Positions 48,146 through 57,553 of a stretch of DNA of 64,000 nt are shown here, in pieces; within the stretch, counting starts at the first letter, position 1; every line of letters begins with the position of its first letter. The stretch comes from Actinotalea alkalitolerans (GTDB lineage: Bacteria > Actinomycetota > Actinomycetes > Actinomycetales > Cellulomonadaceae). The stretch is from positions 1-64,000 of the forward strand of contig NZ_JAMBPP010000017.1 of NCBI RefSeq assembly GCF_023369855.1. Direction: 5' to 3'. The translations under genes were made by a program, and so were the position numbers. The notes under the pieces were generated by a model, which worked only from the letters and a program-made list of their open reading frames with translations, had not been told where the DNA came from and searched no databases.

Positions 48146-48168
48146 AGCGACGCAGACCTCGCGCGATC
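48146..48168. repeat. Half copy of the repeat, downstream of the DUF559 gene
   Basis: These 23 bases match 47070-47092 at 21 positions (AGCGAC, two differing bases, then AGACCTCGCGCGATC) in the same orientation. The copy begins 17 bp after the DUF559 stop codon. Together the two copies bracket the gene. Confidence 0.65.
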
Positions 48169-48184
48169 TCGCGAGCGACGAGGC

Positions 48185-48625
48185 TCAGAGGCGCGCGGCG
48201 ATGGCCGACAGGGCCAGGCGGTAGGAGTCGAGGCCGAAGCCCGCGACGGTGCCGGTCGCGACCGGGCCGATGACGCTGTGCTGCCGGAAGGCCTCGCGGG
48301 CGGCGGGGTTGGACAGGTGCACCTCGACCAGGAGCAGCCCCGCGGTGGTGATCTGCGCGGCGGCGTCCCGCAGCGCGTAGGAGTAGTGGGTGAACGCCGC
48401 CGGGTTGATCACGACGTGCGCACCGGTGTCGACCGCCTCGTGGATCCAGCCCACGAGCTCGGACTCGTCGTCCGTCTGGCGGACCTCGACGTCCAGTCCC
48501 GACTCGGTCCCCCAGCGCTGGGTGGCCTGGACGAGGTCCGCGAGGGTCGCCGACCCGTAGACCTCCGGCTCACGCACCCCGAGCCGTCCGAGGTTGGGTC
48601 CGTTGAGCACCAGAACACGGGTCAT
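48185..48625 (-). CDS. aroQ: 3-dehydroquinate dehydratase, type II
   Basis: AroQ converts 3-dehydroquinate to 3-dehydroshikimate. The 146-residue protein is the type II dodecameric form: [37 protein letters not shown] with the catalytic regions, and [18 protein letters not shown]. The ATG lacks a Shine-Dalgarno but follows TAGCCT by 6 nt, so it can be transcribed on its own in addition to read-through from aroB. Confidence 0.95.
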   Translation of the reverse strand: MTRVLVLNGPNLGRLGVREPEVYGSATLADLVQATQRWGTESGLDVEVRQTDDESELVGWIHEAVDTGAHVVINPAAFTHYSYALRDAAAQITTAGLLLVEVHLSNPAAREAFRQHSVIGPVATGTVAGFGLDSYRLALSAIAARL

Positions 48626-48631
48626 GGCGCA

Positions 48632-48637
48632 AGGCTA
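48632..48637 (-). promoter_or_regulatory. Probable -10 box of leaderless aroQ mRNA
   Basis: TAGCCT on the minus strand lies 6 nt before the aroQ ATG, in the 50-bp gap after aroB. Confidence 0.55.
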
Positions 48638-48675
48638 GGGGATCGCCGCGGCCCGTTCCGACCGGCCCGCCGACC

Positions 48676-50469
<1,794 letters not shown>

Positions 50470-50473
<4 letters not shown>

Positions 50474-51687
50474 CGCTGCAGCTCGGGGATCGACGCGAGG
50501 TACGCGTCGACGTTGCGACGGACCTCGGCGACGCTGTCCCCGCCGAACTTCTCCAGCACGGCCTCGGCGAGCACCAGGGCGACCATGGCCTCGGCGACCA
50601 CCGCGGCCGGTGGGACGGCGCACACGTCGGAGCGCTGGTGGATGGCCTGCGCGACCTCACCGGTGACCACGTCCACGGTGTCCAGCGCACGCGGGACCGT
50701 CGAGATGGGCTTCATGGCCGCCCGGACCCGCAGGACCTCCCCGTTGGACATGCCGCCCTCGACGCCCCCGGCCCGGTTGGTGCGCCGGCGGATGCGACCC
50801 TGCTCGTCCCGCTCGATCTCGTCGTGGGCCTGCGAGCCACGTCGGGTGGCGGTGCGGAACCCGTCGCCCACCTCGGCGCCCTTGATCGCCTGGATACCCA
50901 GCAGCGCTGCCGCCAGGCGCGCGTCCAGCCGACGGTCCCAGTGCGTGTAGCTGCCCAGGCCCGAGGGCACGTCATAGGCCAGGACCTCGACCACGCCGCC
51001 CACGGTGTCACCCGCGGTGTGGCAGTCGTCGATCTCGGCGACCATCGCCGCCGAGGACTCGGCGTGGAAGCACCGCACCGGGTCGGCGTCCAGGGCCGCG
51101 GCGTCCTGCGGGGTGGGCAGGTCGACGCCGTCGGGCACGCTCACCGGACCGATGGCCACCACGTGGGAGACCAGCCGGATGCCCACGGCCTGCTCGAGGA
51201 ACGCGGCCGCCACGGCGCCCAGAGCGACGCGGGTCGCGGTCTCGCGCGCGGAAGCCCGTTCGAGCACCGGGCGAGCGTCGGCGAAGCCGAACTTGCGCAT
51301 GCCCACCAGATCCGCGTGACCCGGACGAGGACGCGTCAGAGGGCGGTTGCGTGCCACCTCCCGCACATCCCCGGTGCCGGCGTCGACCTGGAGCCGCTCG
51401 GGCGCCACCGGGTCGGGAGACATCACGTCGACCCACTTGGGCCACTCGGTGTTGCCGATCTCGATCGCCATCGGGCCGCCCTGGCTCACCCCGTGACGCA
51501 GCCCCGCGAGGATCCGGACCTCGTCCTGCTCGAACTTCATCCGCGCCCCGCGACCGTAGCCGAGCCGACGACGGGCCAGCTTCTCCCGGACGTCGTCGGT
51601 GGTGACCTCGACCCCGGCGGGCAGGCCCTCGAGGATCCCGACCAGAGCGGGACCGTGCGACTCACCTGAGGTCAACCAGCGCAGCAT
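50470..51687 (-). CDS. aroC: Chorismate synthase
   Basis: AroC makes chorismate from EPSP with reduced FMN. The 405-residue protein begins [21 protein letters not shown] and has [16 protein letters not shown] and [10 protein letters not shown]-like [14 protein letters not shown]. The ATG at 51687 has AAGGA upstream and is where conserved sequence begins. It leads the aroC-aroK-aroB-aroQ operon, directly after the hairpin that ends the pilus operon. Confidence 0.97.
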
Positions 51688-51716
51688 GGGTCGATCCTTC
51701 CACGGCCCCGGACGCA

Positions 51717-51753
51717 CCTCGGCCCGCGTCCGGGCTGCGGACGCGGGCCGAGG
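51717..51753 (-). terminator. Strong hairpin between pilO and aroC
   Basis: CCTCGGCCCGCGTCC (51717-51731) and GGACGCGGGCCGAGG (51739-51753) form a perfect 15-bp stem with a 7-nt loop, 28 bp after the pilO stop. There is no U-tract on the minus-strand RNA. It is the strongest hairpin seen in the window and separates the pilus operon from the aro operon. Confidence 0.75.
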
Positions 51754-51781
51754 GGCGAACCGGCAAGAGCAAGCGGTCGGG

Positions 51782-52582
51782 TCAGCTGCCGACGACGGGT
51801 GCGAACGGGTTGCGTTCGCTCGCTGGCAAGGGCGCGAGCTCGACCTCAGGCTCCTCCCCGTCGACCGCTGGCACGTCGACCGCGGGGAGCACGTAGATCA
51901 TCCCGTCGATCGTCATGTCCAGATCGCCCGCCTGGGTAGCGGGCCTGCCGCCCGATGCCTCGGCGAGCGGCAACGCGGAGGTGTTGAGACTGGTCACGAG
52001 ATACAGCCGCCGTGTGCCCTCCTGGAGTGCCTCGAGAAATGCAGAGACATTGGCATAGGGGCCTACCAGGGTGATCGACATGGGAATACCGACGAGGCGC
52101 GTCGCTTCGGCGACCGGTTCCGGTGCGGCGTCCTGGGTGGGGTCACGGGTGATGTCGTCGGCCTCCTCGGCCGGAACCTCTTCCGCGTCGGCCTCCTCGG
52201 CTGCGGGCACCGGTGCCACCGAGACAGGCGGGACGACGAGCTGCGGAAGGCCAGGGGTCAGCCCCACGATCGTCACGCCGTGCGCCGCCGCTGCAGCATC
52301 AATCTCACGGAGGTAGTCGGCCAGGTCTGCATCTTGCGGGAACTGGACCTGGATGGCTTCGAGCTGCGCCTTGTAGCTGTCGAGGTCCTCGTACTGCTTC
52401 TTGAGGGTGGCGAGCTGGAGCTGCAGGATGTCCTGACGGGCCAGTTCCGACTCGGTGATGTCGCGGGTCTCTTGTGCCTCGGTGAGCTTGGGGGTGACAG
52501 CGAGGAACCAGACCCCAGCGACGATCAGGAGGGCCACGACGACCGTGCCTGCGATCCACCTGCTGGCCTTGGCGGTGCCCAT
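51782..52582 (-). CDS. pilO: Type IV pilus assembly protein PilO
   Basis: PilO is part of the inner-membrane alignment complex of type IV pili with PilM and PilN. The 266-residue protein has one N-terminal membrane helix (about 10-29), a coiled coil (about 36-80, [22 protein letters not shown]), and a C-terminal ferredoxin-like domain. An acidic, Glu/Ala/Pro-rich linker (about 125-155) interrupts it. It follows pilN by 1 bp and is the last gene of the operon. Sequence similarity to PilO is low, as usual, but context makes the call firm. Confidence 0.85.
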   Translation of the reverse strand: MGTAKASRWIAGTVVVALLIVAGVWFLAVTPKLTEAQETRDITESELARQDILQLQLATLKKQYEDLDSYKAQLEAIQVQFPQDADLADYLREIDAAAAAHGVTIVGLTPGLPQLVVPPVSVAPVPAAEEADAEEVPAEEADDITRDPTQDAAPEPVAEATRLVGIPMSITLVGPYANVSAFLEALQEGTRRLYLVTSLNTSALPLAEASGGRPATQAGDLDMTIDGMIYVLPAVDVPAVDGEEPEVELAPLPASERNPFAPVVGS

Positions 52583-52583
52583 G

Positions 52584-53276
52584 TCAGCTCTCCTCGTCGA
52601 TGTCGATGAAGCGCTGTGCGTAGGCGTCTTCAGTGATCTGCACCGAACCCGACACGATGAAGTAGACGCCCTCGTCTTCGGTGACCTGCGAAGACGAGAT
52701 CCACGGGTCGGAGAACCCGGTGACTGCGTCGAGGTTGTCGAGCCAGGCCGCGGTGTCCGGGACGGTGACCGATCGCGCGGTGAAGGTGAGCGTCCCGACG
52801 TTGGGGCCCTGCAACGGGTGAGCGGCTCCCACAGGTGCCATCGTGGGGGTGGCAGCCACGACGGAGAACGTGTCGAAGCTCACGGCCGTCGGAGACGTCG
52901 CAGCCAGTGCAGCGAGGTAGGGACGCCACCTGACCTCGGTCGACATCCCGAGCCGGCGAGCCGTCAGAGCCTCGCTGAGCTGATTGAGGACGCGGGGCAC
53001 CTCGGCGTACTCGGCCTGTTCGGCGAGCAACCCTTGGTTCACGGCTTCGACATCACTGAGCTCGGCCTGGGCCTGGCGTGCGCTGAAGGTGGCCCATAGG
53101 AGGAGCAGTCCAGCAAGGAAGATCGACACGAGGATCGCAACGCCGAGCCACGCCTTGAGCCGGCCGAGCCGACGTCCCGCCGTGATCTCCGGCGGGAGCA
53201 GGTTGACCTGCGGCAGTGCGGGAGCTCCGGGCACCATCGCGGCGGTGCGAACAGGAGCGACGGAGGTGGCGCTCAC
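52584..53276 (-). CDS. pilN: Type IV pilus assembly protein PilN
   Basis: PilN links cytoplasmic PilM to PilO. The 230-residue protein carries the PilM-binding motif VNLLPPE (24-30; usually INLLP), a membrane helix (about 43-65), a coiled coil (66-95) and a ferredoxin-like domain. The GTG start overlaps pilM as GTGA. The downstream pilO starts 1 bp after its stop. Confidence 0.88.
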   Translation of the reverse strand: MSATSVAPVRTAAMVPGAPALPQVNLLPPEITAGRRLGRLKAWLGVAILVSIFLAGLLLLWATFSARQAQAELSDVEAVNQGLLAEQAEYAEVPRVLNQLSEALTARRLGMSTEVRWRPYLAALAATSPTAVSFDTFSVVAATPTMAPVGAAHPLQGPNVGTLTFTARSVTVPDTAAWLDNLDAVTGFSDPWISSSQVTEDEGVYFIVSGSVQITEDAYAQRFIDIDEES

Positions 53277-54334
53277 GCGGCGACTCCCATGGCGAGGCCC
53301 ACCGGGATGGCCAGCAGGGAGATGGACTCGGGCAGGTGCTTGCGGGCATCTGCTCCGACCTTCAGGGTGGCCAGCGGGTCGCCGTAGGTCACGGGTAGGC
53401 GGCTGGCGGTCGACAGGTACTGAGCGAGTCCTGGCAGGAGACCACCACCGCCTGTCAGGAGCGCAACGTCCAGGCCTGAACCAGGGTTGTTGCTCGAGTA
53501 GTAGACGAAGGTGTTACGGATCGCCTCGACCAGGTTCCGTGTCACCTCGCTCACAGCGTTGGCCCCTAGGGAGAGCTCGGGAGCGACCGGGTAACCGACC
53601 CCGATCTCGCGCTTGAGCCGTTCTGCATCCGGACCCGACATCTGCATCTGCCCCGCCAACGCGTCGGTGACGTCGTTCCCACCCGAGGGCAGTGTGCGCG
53701 CGAATCGTGGCACGCCGTGCGCCGAGATGATGACGTTGGTCACCCGGGCGCCGACGTCGACCAGTGCGACGACCTTGTCGGCGAACTCCCCTCGGGCCAT
53801 CCCGCGGAGGAGCGCGAAGGCGTTAAGGTCGACCATTCCGGGTCGCAGGCCCGCGCTCTCCGCGGCCATGACGTTCGAACGGACGGTCTCCCGCGAGGCA
53901 GCGACCAGCATGCCCTGGAGCGTTCGACCTGAGGAGCCCTGGTACTCGGCAGTCGGGTAGTAGTCGAGCAGCGCCTCATCGACGGGCATCGGGAGCAGCT
54001 CCTGCACCTGGAACCGCAAGGATGCGCGCAGCTGCGCCATCGGGGCCCAGGGGAGCTCCAGCTCGCGCACCACGACACGGGGGTTGCCGACCCCGAGCAC
54101 CACGTCGCGCGTGCTGAACTTCCCGCGGCGCCACAGGTCCTTGAGCGTGGATGCGACGGTCTCCGGCTCGGCGACCTCGGCGTCCTGAACAGCACCTGGC
54201 GGGAGAGCGATCTCTGCGCACCGGACCAAGGTCGGCTGGTGGCGGCCCGACGGACCACCGCTGCCGAACTCGAGCTCAACAGCGCGCACCGCGGTCGAGC
54301 CGATGTCGAGCCCTACGACCCGGGTCTTGCCCAT
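53273..54334 (-). CDS. pilM: Type IV pilus assembly protein PilM, actin-like
   Basis: PilM is a cytoplasmic actin-like ATPase-fold protein that docks on PilN. The 353-residue protein starts with the phosphate-binding GLDIGSTAVRAVEL and has VALVDVGARVTNVIIS and LLTGGGGLLPGLAQYL, the typical nucleotide-binding loops. The ATG at 54334 has CGGAAG upstream; a longer frame to 54643 would run through the prepilin peptidase gene. It overlaps pilN by 4 bp. Confidence 0.93.
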   Translation of the reverse strand: MGKTRVVGLDIGSTAVRAVELEFGSGGPSGRHQPTLVRCAEIALPPGAVQDAEVAEPETVASTLKDLWRRGKFSTRDVVLGVGNPRVVVRELELPWAPMAQLRASLRFQVQELLPMPVDEALLDYYPTAEYQGSSGRTLQGMLVAASRETVRSNVMAAESAGLRPGMVDLNAFALLRGMARGEFADKVVALVDVGARVTNVIISAHGVPRFARTLPSGGNDVTDALAGQMQMSGPDAERLKREIGVGYPVAPELSLGANAVSEVTRNLVEAIRNTFVYYSSNNPGSGLDVALLTGGGGLLPGLAQYLSTASRLPVTYGDPLATLKVGADARKHLPESISLLAIPVGLAMGVAA

Positions 54335-54441
54335 GTTTCTTCCGCCTCTGCCGATGTGTTCGTGCCCTGCACCAGTCCTATCGGACGGTCTGGCAGGTCC
54401 CTTGAGAAGAACGACCACACGGGCTGACGGCGCGGCGGCAA

Positions 54442-55221
54442 TCAGGACATCAGACCGATGTATCCCGACCAGAGCTGTTCGCCGCACACGACACCGACGG
54501 CCGCCCCGCCGACCATCCATGGCCCGAACGGGATGCCCGACTTGCGACCGGCGCGTCCGCTGGCAAGGAGACCGACGGCAAAGGCGCCGCCCAGGAGGAA
54601 GGCAGCGAAGGCGCCGACAACGAATGCGCCCCAGCCGATCCACCCGAGGTAGAGACCGAGAACCCCGGCGAGCTTGACGTCACCGAAACCCATGCCCACC
54701 GGGTACACCACCATCAGGACGAAGTAGAAGACGTAGAGCACAGCACCGGCCGCGACGGCACGCATGAGCGCTCCCCAGTCTTGTATCCCCCACGAGGCGA
54801 CCGCGAGCAGGACGGGGCCGACGAGGTAGGACGGAAGCACGATCGCGTTGGGCAGCCGACGGGTGTCCAGGTCGATCAGTGTGAGCGCCACGCCGATGGC
54901 AGCGAGGTATAGGTAGGCGGGTACCGCCCAGCCGTTGTCCGTTCCGAGCCCGAATCGGACCGCGACGACGACGAAGGCGACTCCCGTGACCAGTTCGACC
55001 AACGGATATCGGACGGGAATCCGTTCGTGGCAGTCACGGCAGCTTCCACGCAGCGCGAGCCATGACAGTACTGGCACGTTGTCCCGACGGCGGATGGGGT
55101 GCGCGCAGCGCGGGCAGGCACTCGGTGGGGCAACCACAGACTCCCCGCGGGGGACACGCCAGATGACGACGTTGAGAAACGACCCGATGAGCAGCCCGAT
55201 CCCTGCGACCAGGGCAAGCAC
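54442..55221 (-). CDS. pilD: Prepilin peptidase/N-methyltransferase PilD
   Basis: PilD cleaves and methylates prepilins at the membrane. With a GTG start at 55221 the protein has 259 residues, eight membrane segments, the zinc-binding Cys pairs (C36/C39 and C61/C64) of the full bifunctional form, and the two catalytic aspartates (D117 in LIDLDTRRLPN; D181 in GFGDVK). The start is uncertain because no clear Shine-Dalgarno is seen; I chose it since GLLIGSFLNVVIWRVPRG should be near the N-terminus. It serves the three or four prepilins encoded just upstream. Confidence 0.92.
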   Translation of the reverse strand: MLALVAGIGLLIGSFLNVVIWRVPRGESVVAPPSACPRCAHPIRRRDNVPVLSWLALRGSCRDCHERIPVRYPLVELVTGVAFVVVAVRFGLGTDNGWAVPAYLYLAAIGVALTLIDLDTRRLPNAIVLPSYLVGPVLLAVASWGIQDWGALMRAVAAGAVLYVFYFVLMVVYPVGMGFGDVKLAGVLGLYLGWIGWGAFVVGAFAAFLLGGAFAVGLLASGRAGRKSGIPFGPWMVGGAAVGVVCGEQLWSGYIGLMS

Positions 55222-55265
55222 TGCGGCCTGAGCGTGACCTGTCAGGACGGCAGGTTCGGCGAGGT

Positions 55266-56870
55266 TCAGGGGATCTCCTGGTAGCCGTCGAGCGAGGCGG
55301 ACACCGTGCTCGGAGGCGCGTTCCACTTCTGGCCAAGACCCGAGTTGCAGGTGGCCGTGGTGATCTTGGAGAACGCACCGAGGAACTTGTCCCCGAGGGA
55401 GGCGCACCTACCCCAGCTGTCCACGAACGTGTAGGAGGTCGCATAGCTGCCGGTGTCGGCGAACCGTGTCCACCTCTGGTTGGCAGCCGAACTGCTGCAC
55501 GCGCTGGTCAGGTACACGTAGCCGCCTTCTGTCCCGGGTGAGACGAGACAGTAGCGCGCCGACGTGCTGTTCAGGCGCAGGATCGAGATCTGCTGCGGTC
55601 CGCTCGACCCGACCTTGCTCGCCGGTTCGGTGTAGTACCACTTGTGGTTCCAGAGCAGGTTGGGCTGTCCGGGGATCGGGTCCTGCTTGCACGGGTAGAC
55701 GATCATGTGCGAGTAGTTGACGTCCTCGTTGGTGACGTCGAAGCACCGTCCAAACTCCAGGTAGTTCACGATCTGACGGGTGTCTTCACCCGCGGCTCCG
55801 GCACCTACCCGTGGGTCAGGATTGAACGAGCCCCACTCATTGTTGCTCGGGGCACTTCCCGTCACCCAGAGGTCACGGCCGTTGGGCGAACCTGACGCGG
55901 TCCCCGAGCTCAACCACGTACTCGCATACCCTGAGGAGATGGGGTCGCGCTGGCCGCGCCAGCGAGCTCCTCCCTCCCAGCTCCAGAGCTGGTTCCACCG
56001 CGCCGCGGAAGTCTTGGGTTCACACACCCTTAGGGTGATGCGCTGTGGAGGGCTGCCGCCGACCGGGCCGGTCAGGCACAGAGGATCGACGCCGAGGCCA
56101 GGCAGCGTCGTACTGGCGAGCTTGATCTGGTAGTCGGTGTCGTAGATCCACAGCTGGTGCACGTCGTCGGTGCCGCAGTCGACCGCCGGGACGTACCTCA
56201 CGTGGGACCCGACACTCGCCGAGTACGCCTCCAGACAGAAGCGATCCGGGGTGATCGACCCGTCGAAGCTATAGATCAGGCCGCCAGGGATGTTGTTGTT
56301 GGTGATCTGGAACTCGTAGGTCACCTGGACGGTGCGGTTACCTGCGTCTGCGCCCATCCCTGCGACACCCTCGGCCAACCCCGAGGCGGTCACGAGCGCG
56401 TAGCTCGGGTCGGCCGTCGGGCCGGAACCCGGGGTGCAGGCAAGGGCGTTGGACGCGATCCACGAGGCACTACGGCCGGTAGGGTCCTGCAAGAAGTACT
56501 GGATGGAGGCCGTGTACGTCAGGCTCGCTCCGGCGTCATCGACCGGCCCTTCGGCCGAGCACGGCAGCTTTGCCCGGTCGCCGTAGACCGCTCCGGTGAA
56601 GTCCGCAGGCGCCTCCGCGGTCCGGATCTGTCCGATCACCGTGTTCACGCCGGCTTCGGCAGCGAAGATCGTCTGGCTGCTGGTGCGCATGAAGCTCGTC
56701 GGCATCATCTGCGACATCATGATCCCCAGCAGGAGCATGCTCAGCATGGCGGTCAGCAGGATCGCGATCAGAGTGGTCACCATCGCCACCCCACCCTCGG
56801 AGTCACGCGCCGAGCGGCACAACCGGAACCGGCTCAAGACGCGCGAAGCCGTTGACGTCAGGGTTGTCAT
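55266..56870 (-). CDS. PilX-like minor pilin with ricin-type lectin region
   Basis: This 534-residue protein begins like PilX minor pilins: a basic leader, EGGVAMVTTLIAILLTAMLSM as a membrane helix (about 27-53) and AAEAG after it. The C-terminal 330 residues contain repeated QxW-type motifs typical of ricin B-like beta-trefoils (HQLW 238-241, NQLW 293-296, NHKW 408-411, NQRW 464-467, QKW 514-516) and paired cysteines (RCFDVTN, YCLVSP, RCASLGDKF). It is probably a surface adhesin binding sugars. It overlaps the PilW-like gene as ATGA. The pilin part and lectin type are well supported; the ligand is unknown. Confidence 0.85.
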   Translation of the reverse strand: MTTLTSTASRVLSRFRLCRSARDSEGGVAMVTTLIAILLTAMLSMLLLGIMMSQMMPTSFMRTSSQTIFAAEAGVNTVIGQIRTAEAPADFTGAVYGDRAKLPCSAEGPVDDAGASLTYTASIQYFLQDPTGRSASWIASNALACTPGSGPTADPSYALVTASGLAEGVAGMGADAGNRTVQVTYEFQITNNNIPGGLIYSFDGSITPDRFCLEAYSASVGSHVRYVPAVDCGTDDVHQLWIYDTDYQIKLASTTLPGLGVDPLCLTGPVGGSPPQRITLRVCEPKTSAARWNQLWSWEGGARWRGQRDPISSGYASTWLSSGTASGSPNGRDLWVTGSAPSNNEWGSFNPDPRVGAGAAGEDTRQIVNYLEFGRCFDVTNEDVNYSHMIVYPCKQDPIPGQPNLLWNHKWYYTEPASKVGSSGPQQISILRLNSTSARYCLVSPGTEGGYVYLTSACSSSAANQRWTRFADTGSYATSYTFVDSWGRCASLGDKFLGAFSKITTATCNSGLGQKWNAPPSTVSASLDGYQEIP

Positions 56871-57553
56871 GGGCGCTCCAGGTGGCTCGTGCAGATGAAG
56901 GTGTCGCTCACTCCGTCGCCGTTGAGGTCGGCGTTGCTGGGCGACTCGTAGGAGCTGTTGCGGGCGACGAAGACGGTGGCGACATCGGCTCCTGTCACCG
57001 AACCCGGTCCAGCCGAGCCTCGTCCGACATCCACGCTGACCATGAGCTGCTGGCGGGTCAGCGTGCCTCCGGCGCGTTCGAGCACGAATGGCGGATTCGG
57101 TGCAATACCGGCCGCGAGGTCCCCGAGCATGTCGTTGCGCACGTCGGTCGCGATGGTGTTCCAGGCAGACCTGGTACCAGTCGGAACGTCACGCCACGTC
57201 CTGACCTGGAGCACCCGGGCGGTCGGGTCGAACCGCCACTGGGTGCACAGCGGCTCCTGCCCTCCAGGCAGGGACGTCGTCAGGAACTCGACGTAGTGAG
57301 CACCGCTGGCTCCGGGCCCGGGTGAGTTGATCGAGTTCGCATACCGGATCTGCTTGTCCATCATCTGGAACGCCTTGCGAACGGCGTCCCCCGAGTCGGT
57401 GACGTCCTGTGCGCGAACTGCGCTGCGCGTCATCGTCATGAGCCCGCCGAAGAAGACGGCCAGGACGACGCTGAAGATCGCCATCGCCACGAGGAGCTCG
57501 ACGAGCGTCATCCCCTCGTCGTCCTCGGACGACCGGCCACGGAGGAGGCGCAT
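56867..57553 (-). CDS. PilW-like prepilin
   Basis: This 228-residue minor pilin has a short basic leader and the class III cleavage motif G14/M15 followed by TLVELLVAMAIF, with Glu at mature position 5. The C-terminal 190 residues are a globular domain with two cysteines and an acidic end (NADLNGDGVSDTFI, which looks like a calcium-binding loop). It overlaps its neighbours on both sides (TGATG and ATGA), so it is made together with the Ig-domain pilin and the lectin pilin. Confidence 0.85.
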   Translation of the reverse strand: MRLLRGRSSEDDEGMTLVELLVAMAIFSVVLAVFFGGLMTMTRSAVRAQDVTDSGDAVRKAFQMMDKQIRYANSINSPGPGASGAHYVEFLTTSLPGGQEPLCTQWRFDPTARVLQVRTWRDVPTGTRSAWNTIATDVRNDMLGDLAAGIAPNPPFVLERAGGTLTRQQLMVSVDVGRGSAGPGSVTGADVATVFVARNSSYESPSNADLNGDGVSDTFICTSHLERP

